This document shows, piece by piece, positions 46,619 to 57,701 of a stretch of 64,000 bases of DNA. Numbering within the stretch: the first letter of the stretch is position 1; every line of letters begins with the position of its first letter. The position numbers and the translations under genes are program-made. The stretch is taken from NCBI RefSeq assembly GCF_018294505.1, contig NC_057809.1:414508104-414572103 (forward strand), given 5' to 3'. The notes beneath the pieces were generated by a model. It did no database searches, was not told where the DNA came from, and worked only from the letters and a program-made list of their open reading frames with translations. This stretch comes from Triticum aestivum (taxonomy: Eukaryota > Streptophyta > Magnoliopsida > Poales > Poaceae).

Positions 46619-46984
46619 TAGAAAACAGATAATGTTAAAGATAACCCTGTTAGTGTTGAAGAAAACTCTAAGATTGCAGGACATGGGAGGAAGTTAGAGG
46701 CTGAGCTCAGAATGTTCAAATGTGAGAAGGAGGGGGCCGTAGGTTTGAAGGCCCTGATAGAATGGGCTTTCCTTAAAGTGAAGGCAGTGTTGGACAAGAA
46801 GAAGCTTGATGGTGCTTCGATCACAAATATACACAAGGTGATGAGGTTGTCGGTGGACAAAAATGGGGACAAGCTGAAGGATGAGAAAAATAAGTTGGAG
46901 TACTTGATTGTAGATGTCCCGAAAGAAATAGAGGGTACAAAGGAGAAGTTGAGGAAGACCAAGGAGATGTCTGCTGAGGAGTGA
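46619..46984 (+). CDS. Lys/Glu-rich hypothetical ORF (partial)
   Basis: The open frame runs from about 46619 through Met 46712 to a stop at 46982-46984. The text is rich in Lys and Glu (KLKDEKNKLEYLIVDVPKE, KEKLRKTKEMSAEE) and probably forms coiled coils. I do not recognise a family. It could be the C-terminal part of a transposon protein or of a captured gene. The DNA between the Copia LTR and this ORF is split by the solo LTR, so upstream exons could lie before 42935. Confidence 0.35.
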
Positions 46985-47917
46985 TCATTTGCTTTGTTGT
47001 TATAATGAATTAGTGAACTTGTAGTGCCTTTAACTTCCGGCTATTGTTATGTAGTTTGAAGTTGTAGTTGTTGTAGTAGTATCAATTTGGATTCGAAAAT
47101 GGTTATATTGTTGGGAAAATTCCAAAAGCAGTTGTTGCTCTTCATTTCAAGTTATATGTGCCATATTTATCATTGTCATCCAGTTGATGTTGTGATGTTT
47201 CGATGTGTACTTTGAGTGTGTAAGTTTGTGTTTTTAGAATGAACATGGATAATTCAAGTCCTGGTATGATAACAGAAGTTGTGTATTGGAACATAGTAAT
47301 GGGAACTGCAGCAAACAAGGCAAATTCAAACATTTTATACAAGTTTCAATTAACTTATGTCTCCGATGTACTGACATCTTGCATTGTGCGAGGGGGTAAG
47401 GAGAATACGGTGGCTCTAGTGGCTTCTTGGGAAGCATTGTGCGTCCACACCACTCCAACGGAGACGCACTTCCCCCTAAAGGGAAGGAACTTCAGAAACA
47501 CATCCTTGTCTCCATCGACTCCACTTGTGGTTACTTCTTACCTTTACTTTGTGTAAGCTATTATTGTGTTGTATACTTTGCTTGCTTGTGTTGTGCTAGT
47601 TGTTAGTATCATATAGGTTGTTCACCTAATTTCATTTATAGACAACCTATTTGTTGCTAAACCTAATTTTTTAAGAAAGGCTAAAAATTGATAGTTGCCT
47701 ATTGACGCCTCTCTAGTCAACCATATCGATACTTTCAGTCGTGTCATCCTGACTCCCAAGATTCGATGTTGATGGGGTGTTTGGTCGATGGATTCTGGGC
47801 GATGTGTTTTTCCATTTCAAGTTGGTGGATTTTGGGGGTTATGCCTGTTGAGCCGGTTCATGGATGCTACAGTTCATTCTCGCGCCGGGCAGCGTGGTGC
47901 AGCATGCTTCTCCGCTA
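46985..47917. other. AT-rich DNA, weak ORF only
   Basis: An open frame at 47239-47556 (105 codons, + strand) has no recognisable motif and no upstream signal that I can support. The rest shows nothing. Confidence 0.3.
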
Positions 47918-48340
47918 CCAAAAAAGGCTCTTGCCCCGCTTTATATATAAAGCAAACCACCAGAGCCACAAAGTACAACGGATAAGTTCACCCCCCCCCC
48001 CCCCCATACACACACACAAGGTAGCACACAAACAAAGTATCAAGGGTTACTGCTGAGGGAACAACTCAACAGGCCCTAAACAAAAAGAGAAAACAAGGCA
48101 GAAGCCCAGGGTGCACCCCAAAGGCATTACAACAAAGGCACATAGTGCCTAATACGGCTTCGGAGGTGGCGGCGGAAGCGAAGGCGCCAAGCAGAAGGCC
48201 AACACATGAAGATTTGCAATGAAGATGTCAATGGTGTCCGATCATGCGGGCGTCTAAGTGGCCGGCAGAGCTGTAAATAGCCACACATTTTAAAAAATGC
48301 GTCAGTAGTGCGTCGAAAAGAGGCACGCTGCATGTCTCTT
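47918..48340 (-). mobile_element. Probable LINE 3' fragment
   Basis: The minus strand reads CTTTATATATAAAGCGGGG followed by AAGAGCC and TTTTTTGGTAG. I recall this as the typical 3' end of grass LINEs. No coding domain is retained. A run of 15 C (47991-48005) followed by CA repeats lies inside. Confidence 0.4.
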
Positions 48341-48652
48341 CACTAGAAGCGGCCTCTCACAATTTTGTCTATTGTTGTTGTTCTCGCTTCGGGCAGCAAG
48401 GTGCGAAATGTCTTTTTATTAGGGATAGTGTTTCTCAGTTTGGTTTATTATTGCTATTGTTCTGCATTCGTTGATCGCTCCACTTAAAAACAATAGTGAT
48501 AACAAACAAAAAAACAAGCAACTACCAAAGAGACTCTTAGCGGCGGGGTAAAGTGCGCATACCCCTTCTAGCACTAATCATTTCTCACATGATGGCAGGA
48601 AACAACGAACTTCTCCATACATATATTTTCCGTTCGAGGTAGTTTTTGATTA
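48341..48652. other. Unassigned DNA
   Basis: No gene or repeat structure is seen apart from short T and A runs. Confidence 0.3.
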
Positions 48653-48876
48653 CTCCCTCCATTTTAATACATAAGACACACACACATATTCCAAAATGTA
48701 AGTTTGCCATAAGTTAGACCAATAATATATAATAATTATATTATTAAAAACTTCTTTCGGATACGGATTCAACACTATAATTTTTTTGAGATATAACCTA
48801 CATTTGATTGGTCTACTTTGTGTTCAAAGTTCAATTTTCAAATGTGCACACACTTTATTCATTGAGATGGAGCAAG
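48653..48876. mobile_element. Stowaway-like MITE 1
   Basis: This 224 bp element has terminal inverted repeats starting CTCCCTCCATTTTAATACAT (left) and CTTGCTCCATCTCAATGAAT (right, minus strand). TA flanks both sides (48651-48652 and 48877-48878), as in Tc1/mariner-type Stowaway elements. It has no coding capacity. Confidence 0.85.
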
Positions 48877-48878
48877 TA

Positions 48879-49104
48879 TTCCCTTCGTTTCTTTGTACTT
48901 CACATATAAGATTTGTTTGAAGTCAAACTACACAAAGTTTGATCAAATTTATATTAAAAAAATATTAACATCTACAATACTAAAGTTAGATAGTATGAAA
49001 TTTAATTTCATGTCGATTTTGTATTGTGAATGTTGATTTATATATTTTTGTAAAATTGAACAAATTATATATAATTTGACTTTAAGATAAAGAAAGTGAG
49101 GCAG
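48879..49104. mobile_element. Stowaway-like MITE 2
   Basis: This 226 bp element directly follows MITE 1 and shares its TA. The left end TTCCCTTCGTTTCTTTGTAC pairs with the right end CTGCCTCACTTTCTTTATCT (minus strand). TA follows at 49105-49106. The interior contains the TTTGATCAAATTTATATT stretch common in these elements. Confidence 0.8.
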
Positions 49105-49112
49105 TACCTGAA

Positions 49113-49502
49113 AGAGGATTTGTAGCACCTGGGTGCTCCACCCTCTATATAATCATTAAGTTCAAAAAAAACCGAGAAATTTGAAAAAAAACTGGGATTT
49201 GAGGATATCAAACTTGGGTGTCCGACCTACTTTCGTGTGAAATTTCATGAAAAAAAAATACTAGGAACATGTCCGTAGCAAAAAAGACAAAAATATTTCT
49301 TTGTATAAAAGAACTGTTAGGATGGATTTTAGTTCGTATAGTATTTTCTTCATCACGGATACGTTTTCTGGTATTTTTTCACGAAACTTCACATGGGGCT
49401 AGATTGGGAACCCAGGTTTGTTATCGCCAAATTTTAGTTTTTTCTAACTCTTTTTATATTTAATATTTATATAGGGGCGTGGAGCTCCTGTGTATTTTCC
49501 GG
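49113..49502. mobile_element. Imperfect inverted-repeat element (MITE-like)
   Basis: The left end TGGGTGCTCCACCCTCTATA and the right end in reverse complement CAGGAGCTCCACGCCCCTAT face each other about 390 bp apart, with about 70-75% match over 35 bp. The interior is AT-rich without an ORF. No clear target duplication could be fixed. From memory such elements are common in wheat. Confidence 0.5.
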
Positions 49503-50058
49503 GTGTACCATCCTTTCCCTTTCGAGGCCAGAACTCCTTCGAGGCCGTGCTCTGCTCGATGCGAGGAAAACCCAATCCGTCGGCAGGCAGCGTGACGCTG
49601 ACACGCCGGAGCAAATGATTGGCCGGCGGAGGCGGCGAAAGAAAAGATTCGTGCGCTCGTCGGGTGGTACGGGACACATGGGCGGGATCCAACGGTAGTG
49701 CAGTGTCCAGGCGGAAAGCACCAACCAACCCTCGCAGCACACCAGTCGGCTCTTCACCGGTAGACCGGCCGTCACCTGGCGTGGTGGCGAGCCAATAGGA
49801 AAACAAAGGGCGAACGGGGGGACGTGGCCCGCCATGACCGTGATGTGTGGCGTCGCGTGGAAAGCGAGCAGAGTGCTGGAAAAGGGACGGCGGTAGCTCC
49901 AGAAATGGAACACAGGCTTCTAATTTTAATCTTCCCACTCGTGTTAGGCTTAATTTGGGCCATACAAGTTATATCTGCGCTGTTTGATTAGAGATACGCT
50001 TCACATAAGAAAATTGTCTAAAAAAACATAACAAAAAAATTGCAGATACACGCCCCCT
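49503..50058. other. GC-rich DNA left of the LINE
   Basis: An open frame on the minus strand (49938-49444) has no recognisable domain and is probably chance in GC-rich text. Nothing else is supported. Confidence 0.3.
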
Positions 50059-50073
50059 ACTTCTTGTAAGTTT
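50059..50073. repeat. Left target-site duplication of the LINE
   Basis: ACTTCTTGTAAGTTT matches ACTTCTTGTATGTTT at 56599-56613 with one mismatch. Confidence 0.8.
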
Positions 50074-52014
50074 CCCATTGTTGGTCCATCTCCAAGAGAT
50101 TCTGCCCGGTTCGGCCGAAGGGTGAATGCTTTGGATCCGTCGCCACAGATCAACGTACTCGATCGCAGCAGCGGCGCCCATAGCACCATGGATGTCCTCA
50201 ATCCAGAGCGAGTTTTGCAGGGCCTCAGAGACGAGGCGTTGGCGCCGCGGCCGGCGCGGCACAAGTGCTACGAGAGCGGGGGCAATCTCCGCGGCCGATG
50301 ACCCATTGATCCAATGATCGATCCAGAAGCGGCAAGTCCGTCCATCCCCGATGGTCCAGGTGGTGGATGCGCGAAAGAAGTGGCTCGTTTCCTCATCACG
50401 CGGGAGCGGAAGGTGGCTCCATGGGCGGTCCGGATTAGTAGCTTGCAACCATAGCCAGCGGGCGCGTAGGGTGATGCCCGTACGGTGGAGATCGCGCACC
50501 GCGAGGCCGCCAAGCTCGAGCGGGCGGGAGACTTTGGGCCAGCTCACGAAGCAGCAGCCGTGTCTGGCGTCTTTGCGCCCATGCTAGAGGAAGTCCCGTA
50601 CCAGCATGGTGATCTTCTTGAGGATTGCAGGGTTCAGAGCCATGGCAAGCAGGATGTGGATTGGCATGGCGGTGAGCACGTGCCGCACCAGGGCGAGGTG
50701 CTCGGCGCGGGAGAGGAGCGAGGCCTTCCAAGTGGCGAGTTTCTTGTGCAGCTTGTCCACCAGGGGGAGGAGCGCGGAGGCATGGCACTTGCGAATGGTG
50801 AGTGGCAGGCCGAGGTAGGGGACGGGGAGTTCCTTGAAAGCGCATGAAAGCCCCGAGGCGATCACGGTGATCTCCTCGCTAGAGCACCGGATTGGCGATG
50901 CCGAGCACTTGGCGAAATTAGTGCGCAGGCCAGATGCGTCACCGAACAGTTGGAGCAGCGCTCGGATCATGGCGAGCTCTTGCGGGTCGGGGTGGCAGAA
51001 GATGACTACATCATCGGCGAAGAGCGGGATGCTGGAGGCCCCGTGCCTAGCGGTGAGCCGGCGCAATGCGCCCGTGGCCACGGCGTGTTGGAGGAGGGAG
51101 TTGAGGGTGTCGATGACGATGGCGAACAGCATGGGCAAGACCGGGTCACCCTGGCGCAGTCCACTCGCATGATCAATCGATGGGCCTTGGTTGCCATTAA
51201 CGAGGACGCGAGTGGAGGCTGTGGATGTGAGAATGGAGATCCACTCGCACAGGTGTGATAAAGTCTCGAGCAGGAAAGGCCATGAGACAGTATCGAAGGC
51301 CTTGGCAATGTCGAGTTTCAAGAGAACTCTTGGTGACTTGTTGTTGTGGAGGAGCCTGGCAGTTTGCTGGATGAGGAGAAAGTTATCGTGCACGCAACGG
51401 CCGGCGATGAAGGCGCTTTGATTTGCAGAGACGATCTCCTTCATCCGAGGGGCGAGATACAGGGATAGCACTTTGGCGAACAGCTTGGCGATGATGTGAA
51501 TCCGGCTGATTGGCCGGTAATCCGTGATAGCGGCAGCGTCAGGTTTCTTGGGCAGCAGGACGAGGAGTGCCTCGTTGAGCTTGTGGAATCCACGCCCATT
51601 CATGGTATAGAGTTTGTCAAAGGCCTCGCAGATGTCCGTCTTGATGATTGGCCAGCACGCCCGGAGGAATTCGGAGGTGAATCCGTCGGGGCCAGGTGCT
51701 TTGCCCGTTGGCATCTTCTTGATCGCGTCCCAGATATCCTCCTCGGAAGGGGCATCTAGCTCGAGGAGGTCTAAGCTTCGGTGGTTGATCACGTCCAGAC
51801 TGAGAGAGTGGGTCCGGGCATTCACGGTGCCAAGGATGGAGGAGAAGTGCTTGTAGGCCACCCGCGACAGGGAGGCCGCGTCTGTGATCGTCGCATTGTT
51901 CACGCGCAAGATGAGAATACGCTTCTTCTGGCTCCGGTGCGCGGCATGGATCTTGTAGTAAGCGGCATTCGTGTCCCCCTTCTTGAGCCAGCGGAGCTGG
52001 ACGCGCTCGCGCAT
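50074..52014 (-). pseudogene. LINE ORF2, reverse transcriptase part
   Basis: This RT copies LINE RNA at the nicked target. Seen here are PTGKAPGPDGFTSEFLRACW, a DYRPIS motif, LLKLDIAKAFDTVSW, GLRQGDPVLPMLFAI and the catalytic FADDVVIF, in the order of plant L1-like elements. A TAG at 50584-50586 sits where TGG is expected (KITMLVRDFL before, HGRKDARHG after), and the same frame goes on through SWPKVSRPLELGGLAVRD to the LINE breakpoint at 50074. The rest of the protein lies on the other strand at about 55925-56464. The link to the endonuclease is frameshifted. Confidence 0.9.
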
Positions 52015-52114
52015 GAGGCATCGTTCGAGGGAAGCTAGATCGAGGTAGGTGCGTTTAAGTTCACGCCGGAGCCAGGTCTCGGCGGGCGAAAGAGCGCGGT
52101 GGTCTTGCGTGACG

Positions 52115-53078
52115 TCAAGCTGATAGATGAGCTCGCGCGCCGTGGTAAGCTGGGAGGTGATGTGCCCGATGGAGTGGGAGCCCCAGCTCTGGAGGCGGCG
52201 AGCGGTGGCCTTCAGCCGCGCGAAGAGCCGCTGGAAGGGGTCGGCGTCGCGGGGACAGAGTGCCAGGCCGCCTCCACAGTAGGCAGAACCCCCTTGAGCT
52301 TAACCCAGAAGCGCTCAAAGTGGAATCGTCGCTTCTCAGGCGAGCAGAGGGAGCAGTCCAGGATGAGGGGGCAGTGATCCGAGGCCGCGGAGGCAAGGCA
52401 GCGGAGGAGGTGCTGCGGGTGTCCCGTGGCCTAGGAGGTGGTGCACAGCCCGCGATCGTTGCGAACCAGCGTGGGGATGTCCTGCTCATTCGACCAAGTG
52501 AAGCACCGCCCGTGCATGTATATGTCACGCGGGGCATGGTCTGTGATAAAGCGCCAGAATCTGCTGGAGGTACGCTGGTTAATCCGGCCATTGTTCTTGT
52601 CCGCAATGGAAGTGACCATGTTGAAGTCCCCTCCCAGAAGCCATGGTTCAGACATGGTGGCACACAGCTCATGCAACTCGTTCAGGAACGCGATCTTATC
52701 ATCCGCGTCTTGCGGGCCGTACACGCCAGTGATCCACCAGGGATTCGTGGCCGACATGGTGGAGACCACGGCGGAGACGTGGTAAGATCCAATAGCGGGG
52801 TTGGAAAGATTGAGATGATCGGGGCGCCATGCGAGAAGGATGTCACCGCGCGTGCCTGCTACTGGTAACCAGAAGAAGTCGGTGAACAGGGGACCGAGCG
52901 TTTCGAGGATGATTGCGGGCGAGACCAGAGAGAGCTTGGTCTCCGAGAGGCAGACCACATAGGGGGAAGCGGAGGTGACAATGGTCCGTATTGCAGTGCG
53001 CTTGGCTCTACAATTTAACCCACGGACATTCCAGAAGATAAACTTGAGGTCTTGATCCATTAAAATTATTTGGTACAC
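52115..53078 (-). pseudogene. LINE ORF2, AP-type endonuclease part
   Basis: The endonuclease nicks the target DNA. The frame most likely starts at Met 53057 (MDQDLKFIFWNVRGLN), with the catalytic Glu in CLSETKLS, then WITGVYGPQ and WLLGGDFNMV. After a stop at 52431 the domain continues in another frame, where the codons for SDHCPLIL near 52380 supply the last catalytic His. Frameshifts or small indels separate it from the RT. Confidence 0.85.
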
Positions 53079-53264
53079 GGTGGGGGTGGGGGGGTGTCAT
53101 ATCTCGACCATCCTTGGCTGTGGTGGCACAGCGCCATCAAACAAGCCAGGGGGAACACACCACCCGTAAAAATCAGCAAAAGCCTGGACGACCCCAGCGG
53201 CAAGGGGGCGCTCGAAGAGCCGAGTGTAACGTGACCAAACATCCGGGGAAACTGGCTCATCCTC

Positions 53265-55775
53265 TTACAGGAGGCCGAGGCGACGGAGGAGCACCCGCTT
53301 CGCTTTGGTCGCGGAATCGAGGCCCTTGTTGTTCATGGTGATACGGCCGCTGCGCCTGGGCGTGAAGTTCGGCGGCAGCTCGCCCCGCTTGCGGCGCACC
53401 GGCGGTGTGGGGAGGATAGGCGCAACGGTGGTCCGAAGATCGCCGATGAGGGTCAGCACGTGGTGCGGAACAGGGCATGAGGCTTGGCGATTGGACGTAG
53501 GTGCACGAAGCTACATGTCACCGGACGTGGGTTGCATGGCCTCGGAAGGGTTGGCCAGGCTGGAGGCGACATGTGGCGAGCCACCAATGGGATCGGACGC
53601 AACCAGAGAATCTTGAGGTTGGCAATCACGAGGCGGGCTGGGCGCGCGAGGGGATGGTGGGGACGAGTCCACCAAGGGGGGCATCGTGCGCGGCTCCCTG
53701 TGCCACGGAGATTGGGCGAGCAGAGGCCGAGGACGGTGGGGGCCCAGAATGCTCCACTGGCGGGGGCAGCAGGTTGGTGCAGCCCGCCTGGGGATCTGCA
53801 GTGGGGGCCACAAGGACTGGGGCAGGATGGATTGGAGAGCCCAGGAGAGGATTTGAATAAGAAGCACTGTCTATGTGCGCGGGGTCGGGATTGCCACCAG
53901 GAGGGGATTGGCATGGGGGCGTGGCATGGAGCAGCACTGAATCAGCAACTGCGTCCTTGTCGGGCGGGGCTGGGGGCGTCAGCAGCAGCAGTGGTGGGGA
54001 CGAGCGACAACTTGCGTGATCCGAGGCGGGCCACGCCAATGAGCAGATTGCATGATTGGGGCCAGCTGGGCTGGCCAGCGCCCCAGTTTGAACCGGGGCG
54101 ACCAGGTCCGCAGCCAAGCCATGGCCTGTAGTGGTCGTGACGCCAGTGCCAGGGGAAAGCCGCGCGCGCACCATGGGGCCACAGGAAAAGCCGCCAATAG
54201 GAGGATGGGGCCCAAGAACGCCATGCTAGCCGCAGAACGGCGGAGAAGCACGCCGGCGACGATGACCGGAGTGGTTGCGACTGCCTCCACGGGCCGGGGG
54301 GACCCACGGGGAGCACGGGGAGGCGGGAAGGCATGTCTGCGCGGCCATGCGTCGGGGCATGGCGGCGAGCCACCCCCACCACCACCGGCAGCAGGCTCGG
54401 AAGCAGGTTGCGATGGGCCGGGGAGGCAGAAATCTGCGGAGCGCCGGACGTGGATGGAGACAGGGAAGCGCATGAGCTCGACGGCGAAGCGGTCGACGAG
54501 ATCGGGGTTGGCGCCGGCATGGGCATAGGGCTCGGCGAGCAGGAGCTCCGACGACCGCAGGATGGCATCGGGGTCGGCCGTCCATGCCGAAAGCCGGAAC
54601 ACGAACATGTCAATGCCGTCAAGCGTCTTCGGCGCCAGACGATCGATGAGGCAGAACGGAGATATCAGCTGCACGGCGGAGGAGATGTCCCAGCCGTGCT
54701 CGGGGATGCCAGTCATCTCAATGTCAACGGAGATGCACAGGGAGACGGGCTCGCCGCCGGCGAGATGGCTCCAAGGATGAAGGATGAGGCGGAAGCGAGG
54801 GGCGTGGAAGGGGGCCACGGCCACGCGCGCCCGGGTCGCAGCGCCCGCGAAACGCAGGAGAAACTCTCCATCCCGGCAGCGGTGGACGGAAAACGCGTCC
54901 GGGCTAAGGCGGAAGCGAGCGGAGAGCTCGCCAGCGATGTCGGCAATGGAAGCACGCTGCCGGTTGCCCTTCACCACGGCGACGAGGGCAAGGTTGAGCG
55001 CGCGCTCGGCCTCCTCGAGGCGGATAGTCCGAGGCATGTAGCAAACGGCCCCTGCGGGGCGGAGCTTGCGATGCCCGGACATGGCGACGATGACGACTCC
55101 AGGGGCGGAACCAGCAGCACTGGAGGAGGCCGGCGGGGAAGGCGGGGTGGCGCAAGAGGCCGAAGGTGTCGGCTTCAGGGAGTAGGAGAGGGATAGGCCA
55201 GAGGACGCGGTCGGGAGGGGGCCATCCACGCTGGGGGCAGACGAGCCAGAGGAGCACGGAGAGGACACGAGCGGCCTCTTTGCGGCGGGGGCGCCGAAGG
55301 CAGGGGAGTACCGGGGGTTGGTGCAGAACCTGGCCACATGGCCTAAGAAGCGGCAGCGGAGGCACCACACGTCCCGCCGACACTCCGAACGGGGGTGGTC
55401 ACCCATGCAGCGCAGGCACTCAGCCACGGTGGGCAAGGGAGCTGGCCGGGGGAGGCGGGTGAGGGCGAGGGGTGCGCAGGCGGACGACGCGGCGCACGGC
55501 GATGACGCGGGCGGCGCTGACCAGAAGCCCTCTCCCCCCCCGCCCTCGTCGGCTGGCGTGGCCTCGGTCATGACCCGGTGCACCTCGGAGCGGGGTCCAA
55601 GGCGCACGACGAGCGGGGAGGGCGGCAGCGGCGGGGTGGGGGAGGCGGGCGCCGAGGAGCAGAGGGCCTGGCGGTAGGAGCTTTCCTCCGATCCGGCCGA
55701 GGATGGGCTGGATTCCATCCAGCAGAGCGCACGAGAGCGGCCAGGGGCGGAGGGGGAGGGGGAAGGAGAGGCCAT
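53265..55775 (-). pseudogene. LINE ORF1 (nucleic-acid-binding)
   Basis: The likely start is Met 55775 (MASPSPSPSAPGRSRA), and a longer open frame upstream runs across the inversion joint and is spurious. It has a Pro/Ser-rich N-terminus, then two adjacent knuckles, CLRCMGDHPRSEC and CLRCRFLGHVARFC (CX2CX4HX4C), then a conserved folded part (RDGEFLLRFAG, RLILHPWSHLAGG). Frameshifts follow after about 54200, and the C-terminal tail DFTPRRSGR-like text (PNFTPRRSGRI, KRVLLRRLGLL) ends at 53265. It would coat LINE RNA. A plus-strand open frame over the same DNA is a shadow. Confidence 0.8.
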
Positions 55776-55924
55776 GGTGGGCAGCGGCACCGGAGCGGCG
55801 GCCGCCACGGATCTGGTGTACGCCGGGGCCGAAGTGGCCGTCGGCGGCGCGGGTGTGGAGCTAGGGGCCTTGGTTTCTCTCGGAGCTAGATGCTTTAACT
55901 GGCTTTGTTCTATTTGTCGAGACA

Positions 55925-56598
55925 AACCACTGTTCTGCATAAAAAGCCTTGTTCCATGGATCGACCGCCAGCCCACTCTGGCATCTCATCTAGCGATCGT
56001 GGGCGCCTGACAGCGCCAAGTTCTTTCTCTGGCTCGCCTCGATGGATTGTTGCTGGACGGCTGAGCGCCGCGCTCGCCACGGATTGCCTCACGATCCCCT
56101 CTGCAAGCTATGCGGCCAAGAGCTCGTGTCCCTGGATCACCTGCTTGCCCGGTGCGTCTTCTCCAGGATTACTTGGCATGAAATCCTCTCATGGTGCCGT
56201 CTACCAATCCCTACGCCGTGTTCCACCGACGCCTTCTTCGAATGGTGGTGCAAAACCAACAACACTGCCCCGGCCTCGTATCGCAAGGGGATTAAATCGC
56301 TCATCGCGCTCACCGCCTGGTCCATTTGGAAGCATCGCAACACCGCTAACTTCGACAATGCCCGGCCCTGTAACGATGATCTTGCTCGCACAATCAAAGA
56401 TGAGGCCCGCCTGTGGGCACGTGCTGGAGCAACTAAGTTAGCATCCATCATTCCTGTAACCTAAGACTTATTATAGCGAGGCTGAGCATCCTCCCCTCTG
56501 CTCATGTTGCACTCTTCGGGTCGCCTGATCCCTAGAGTTGCACCCTGTACTACCCCCTATCAATGAAATGATACGCAATAATGCGTATTCACCAAAAA
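55925..56598 (+). pseudogene. LINE ORF2 C-terminus and 3' UTR in opposite orientation
   Basis: The plus strand reads KALFHGSTASPLWHLI, a stop where TGG is expected (55991-55993), RSWAPDSAKFFLWLASMD, then the zinc-binding reverse-transcriptase tail (zf-RVT) with CKLCGQELVSLDHLLARC and WSIWKHRNTANFD. It ends at a natural stop (56462-56464). The 3' UTR contains ATCAATGAAATGATACGCAA and ends GCGTATTCACC plus six A, the usual 3' end of this LINE group. The protein part begins where the minus-strand segment breaks off at 50074. Confidence 0.85.
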
Positions 56599-56613
56599 AC
56601 TTCTTGTATGTTT
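56599..56613. repeat. Right target-site duplication of the LINE
   Basis: ACTTCTTGTATGTTT directly follows the A tail and shares its first A with it. Confidence 0.8.
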
Positions 56614-57051
56614 ATTAATAAGAGTTTTCTGAGTCGGCATGCATGAGCTAAAACCTTACCAACTTCACAGATTTCCTAATCCCTCGTGTGCCAATTCATC
56701 TATGCTTTGAGAAAATGATGAATTGTTGGATTTTGAAAAAGCGCGCAAACATTCACTTCTATAAACACACGTACACGCACCATAACCATGTGAGCCAATC
56801 AGCCAAGAGACTAAGCCGACTGGTCTTTAGATTGACGAAGTTGCCATAATCATCTCATAGTCGACGGGCACGTCATTCCATTGAGAACATAACATCGAAA
56901 AACCTGAAATAGGTATAGAAAATACGCGAGCATCCCTCCCAGGTTTTTTTAGAGGTAAAGCATTTTAAAAATTAAAATAAATGAAACAAAGTATGGAATC
57001 TCATCTGCAACAACCTGCACGATACAGTTTGGTGGCACCTCAAGTCACTCT
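56614..57051. other. Unassigned DNA right of the LINE
   Basis: No gene is seen. The strand contains AAACACACGTACACGCACC and similar simple text of the kind common between Triticeae genes. The right part may be the 3' UTR of the next LINE fragment. Confidence 0.3.
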
Positions 57052-57701
57052 TTAATCTTTATTCATCTGAATGCTAACCCCTTCCTTTGTTAATCTATGC
57101 GATGCTGCATTAGCCGATCTACGAGCCCATCTCACCTTAAACCCTTGTCGAGTCTGCAGTAACTCCTTAACTTCCTCCATTAGTTGACCTACAACCGACA
57201 GATTCTTTCTCTTATCATTGACCATCGCCACCACCCCTTTGTTGTCTAGCTCGAGGTGTATCTTCTCCATGTTTTGTTGTATTGCTAGTTTGACCGCTCG
57301 CTGGCTTGCCAATACTTCTAGCAACTCTGGGTCAGAAGTGCCTGGGAGGAACGTGCACGCCCCTCCCCTATATGCACCATCATGGTCCCGCAAGACCACT
57401 CCTCCTCCATTTAACTATAATTTTGAAGTAGCCCCGTCGGCATTAACCTTGATCCAACCCACCTTGGGTGGCTTCCATCTTTCTACTAGCTTCGGTTCCA
57501 CAGTCCGAGTTGTTCTTTGGTGCACCTCTCTCCACTCCTTCATGTGATCGTCAATCCGCTCTGCCACAATCTTTGCATCCGCAATTTTCTTTCCATCGCG
57601 CGCCTCATTCCTAGCTAGCCACAGACTGTAGGCCCTGCACCATTGTCTCACGGTCAACATCACTAGCATTGGCGAACCATTCCTTCAACCACTGTGATAT
57701 G
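57052..57701 (-). pseudogene. Second LINE fragment: RNase H domain
   Basis: The minus strand carries the C-terminal end of another LINE ORF2: LWLARNEARDGKKIADAKI, then the RNase H opening KVGWIKVNADGA with the first catalytic Asp, a TAG at 57415-57417, and GGGVVLRDHDGAYRGGA, LELDNKGVVAMV (second Asp) and ANAASHRLTKEGV. The two parts are in one frame. The fragment is cut at 57701 by an LTR start, and a frameshift lies just inside. Cellular RNase H-like genes are a less likely alternative. Confidence 0.75.

Larger units (their letters stand above)
50074..56598. mobile_element. Nearly full-length LINE with a 5' inversion (twin priming)
   Basis: One LINE occupies the whole interval. 50074 to about 55920 reads on the minus strand from the 5' leader through ORF1, endonuclease and RT to the word WTNNGK at 50074. 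About 55925-56598 reads on the plus strand and continues the same ORF2 at SA(Y)KALFHGS, then the zinc-binding C-terminus, the 3' UTR and a short A tail (56594-56599). A 15 bp duplication with one mismatch flanks the composite. This is the structure made when two primers start reverse transcription on one RNA. Confidence 0.85.

Noticed and set aside
54333..55196. Open frame of 287 codons on the + strand
   Set aside because: It is the GC-rich complement of LINE ORF1, whose zinc knuckles and conserved words lie on the minus strand.
55776..55976. N-terminal extension of LINE ORF1 to Met 55976
   Set aside because: The extension crosses the inversion joint near 55920 and reads into the complement of the plus-strand LINE segment, so it cannot be native ORF1.
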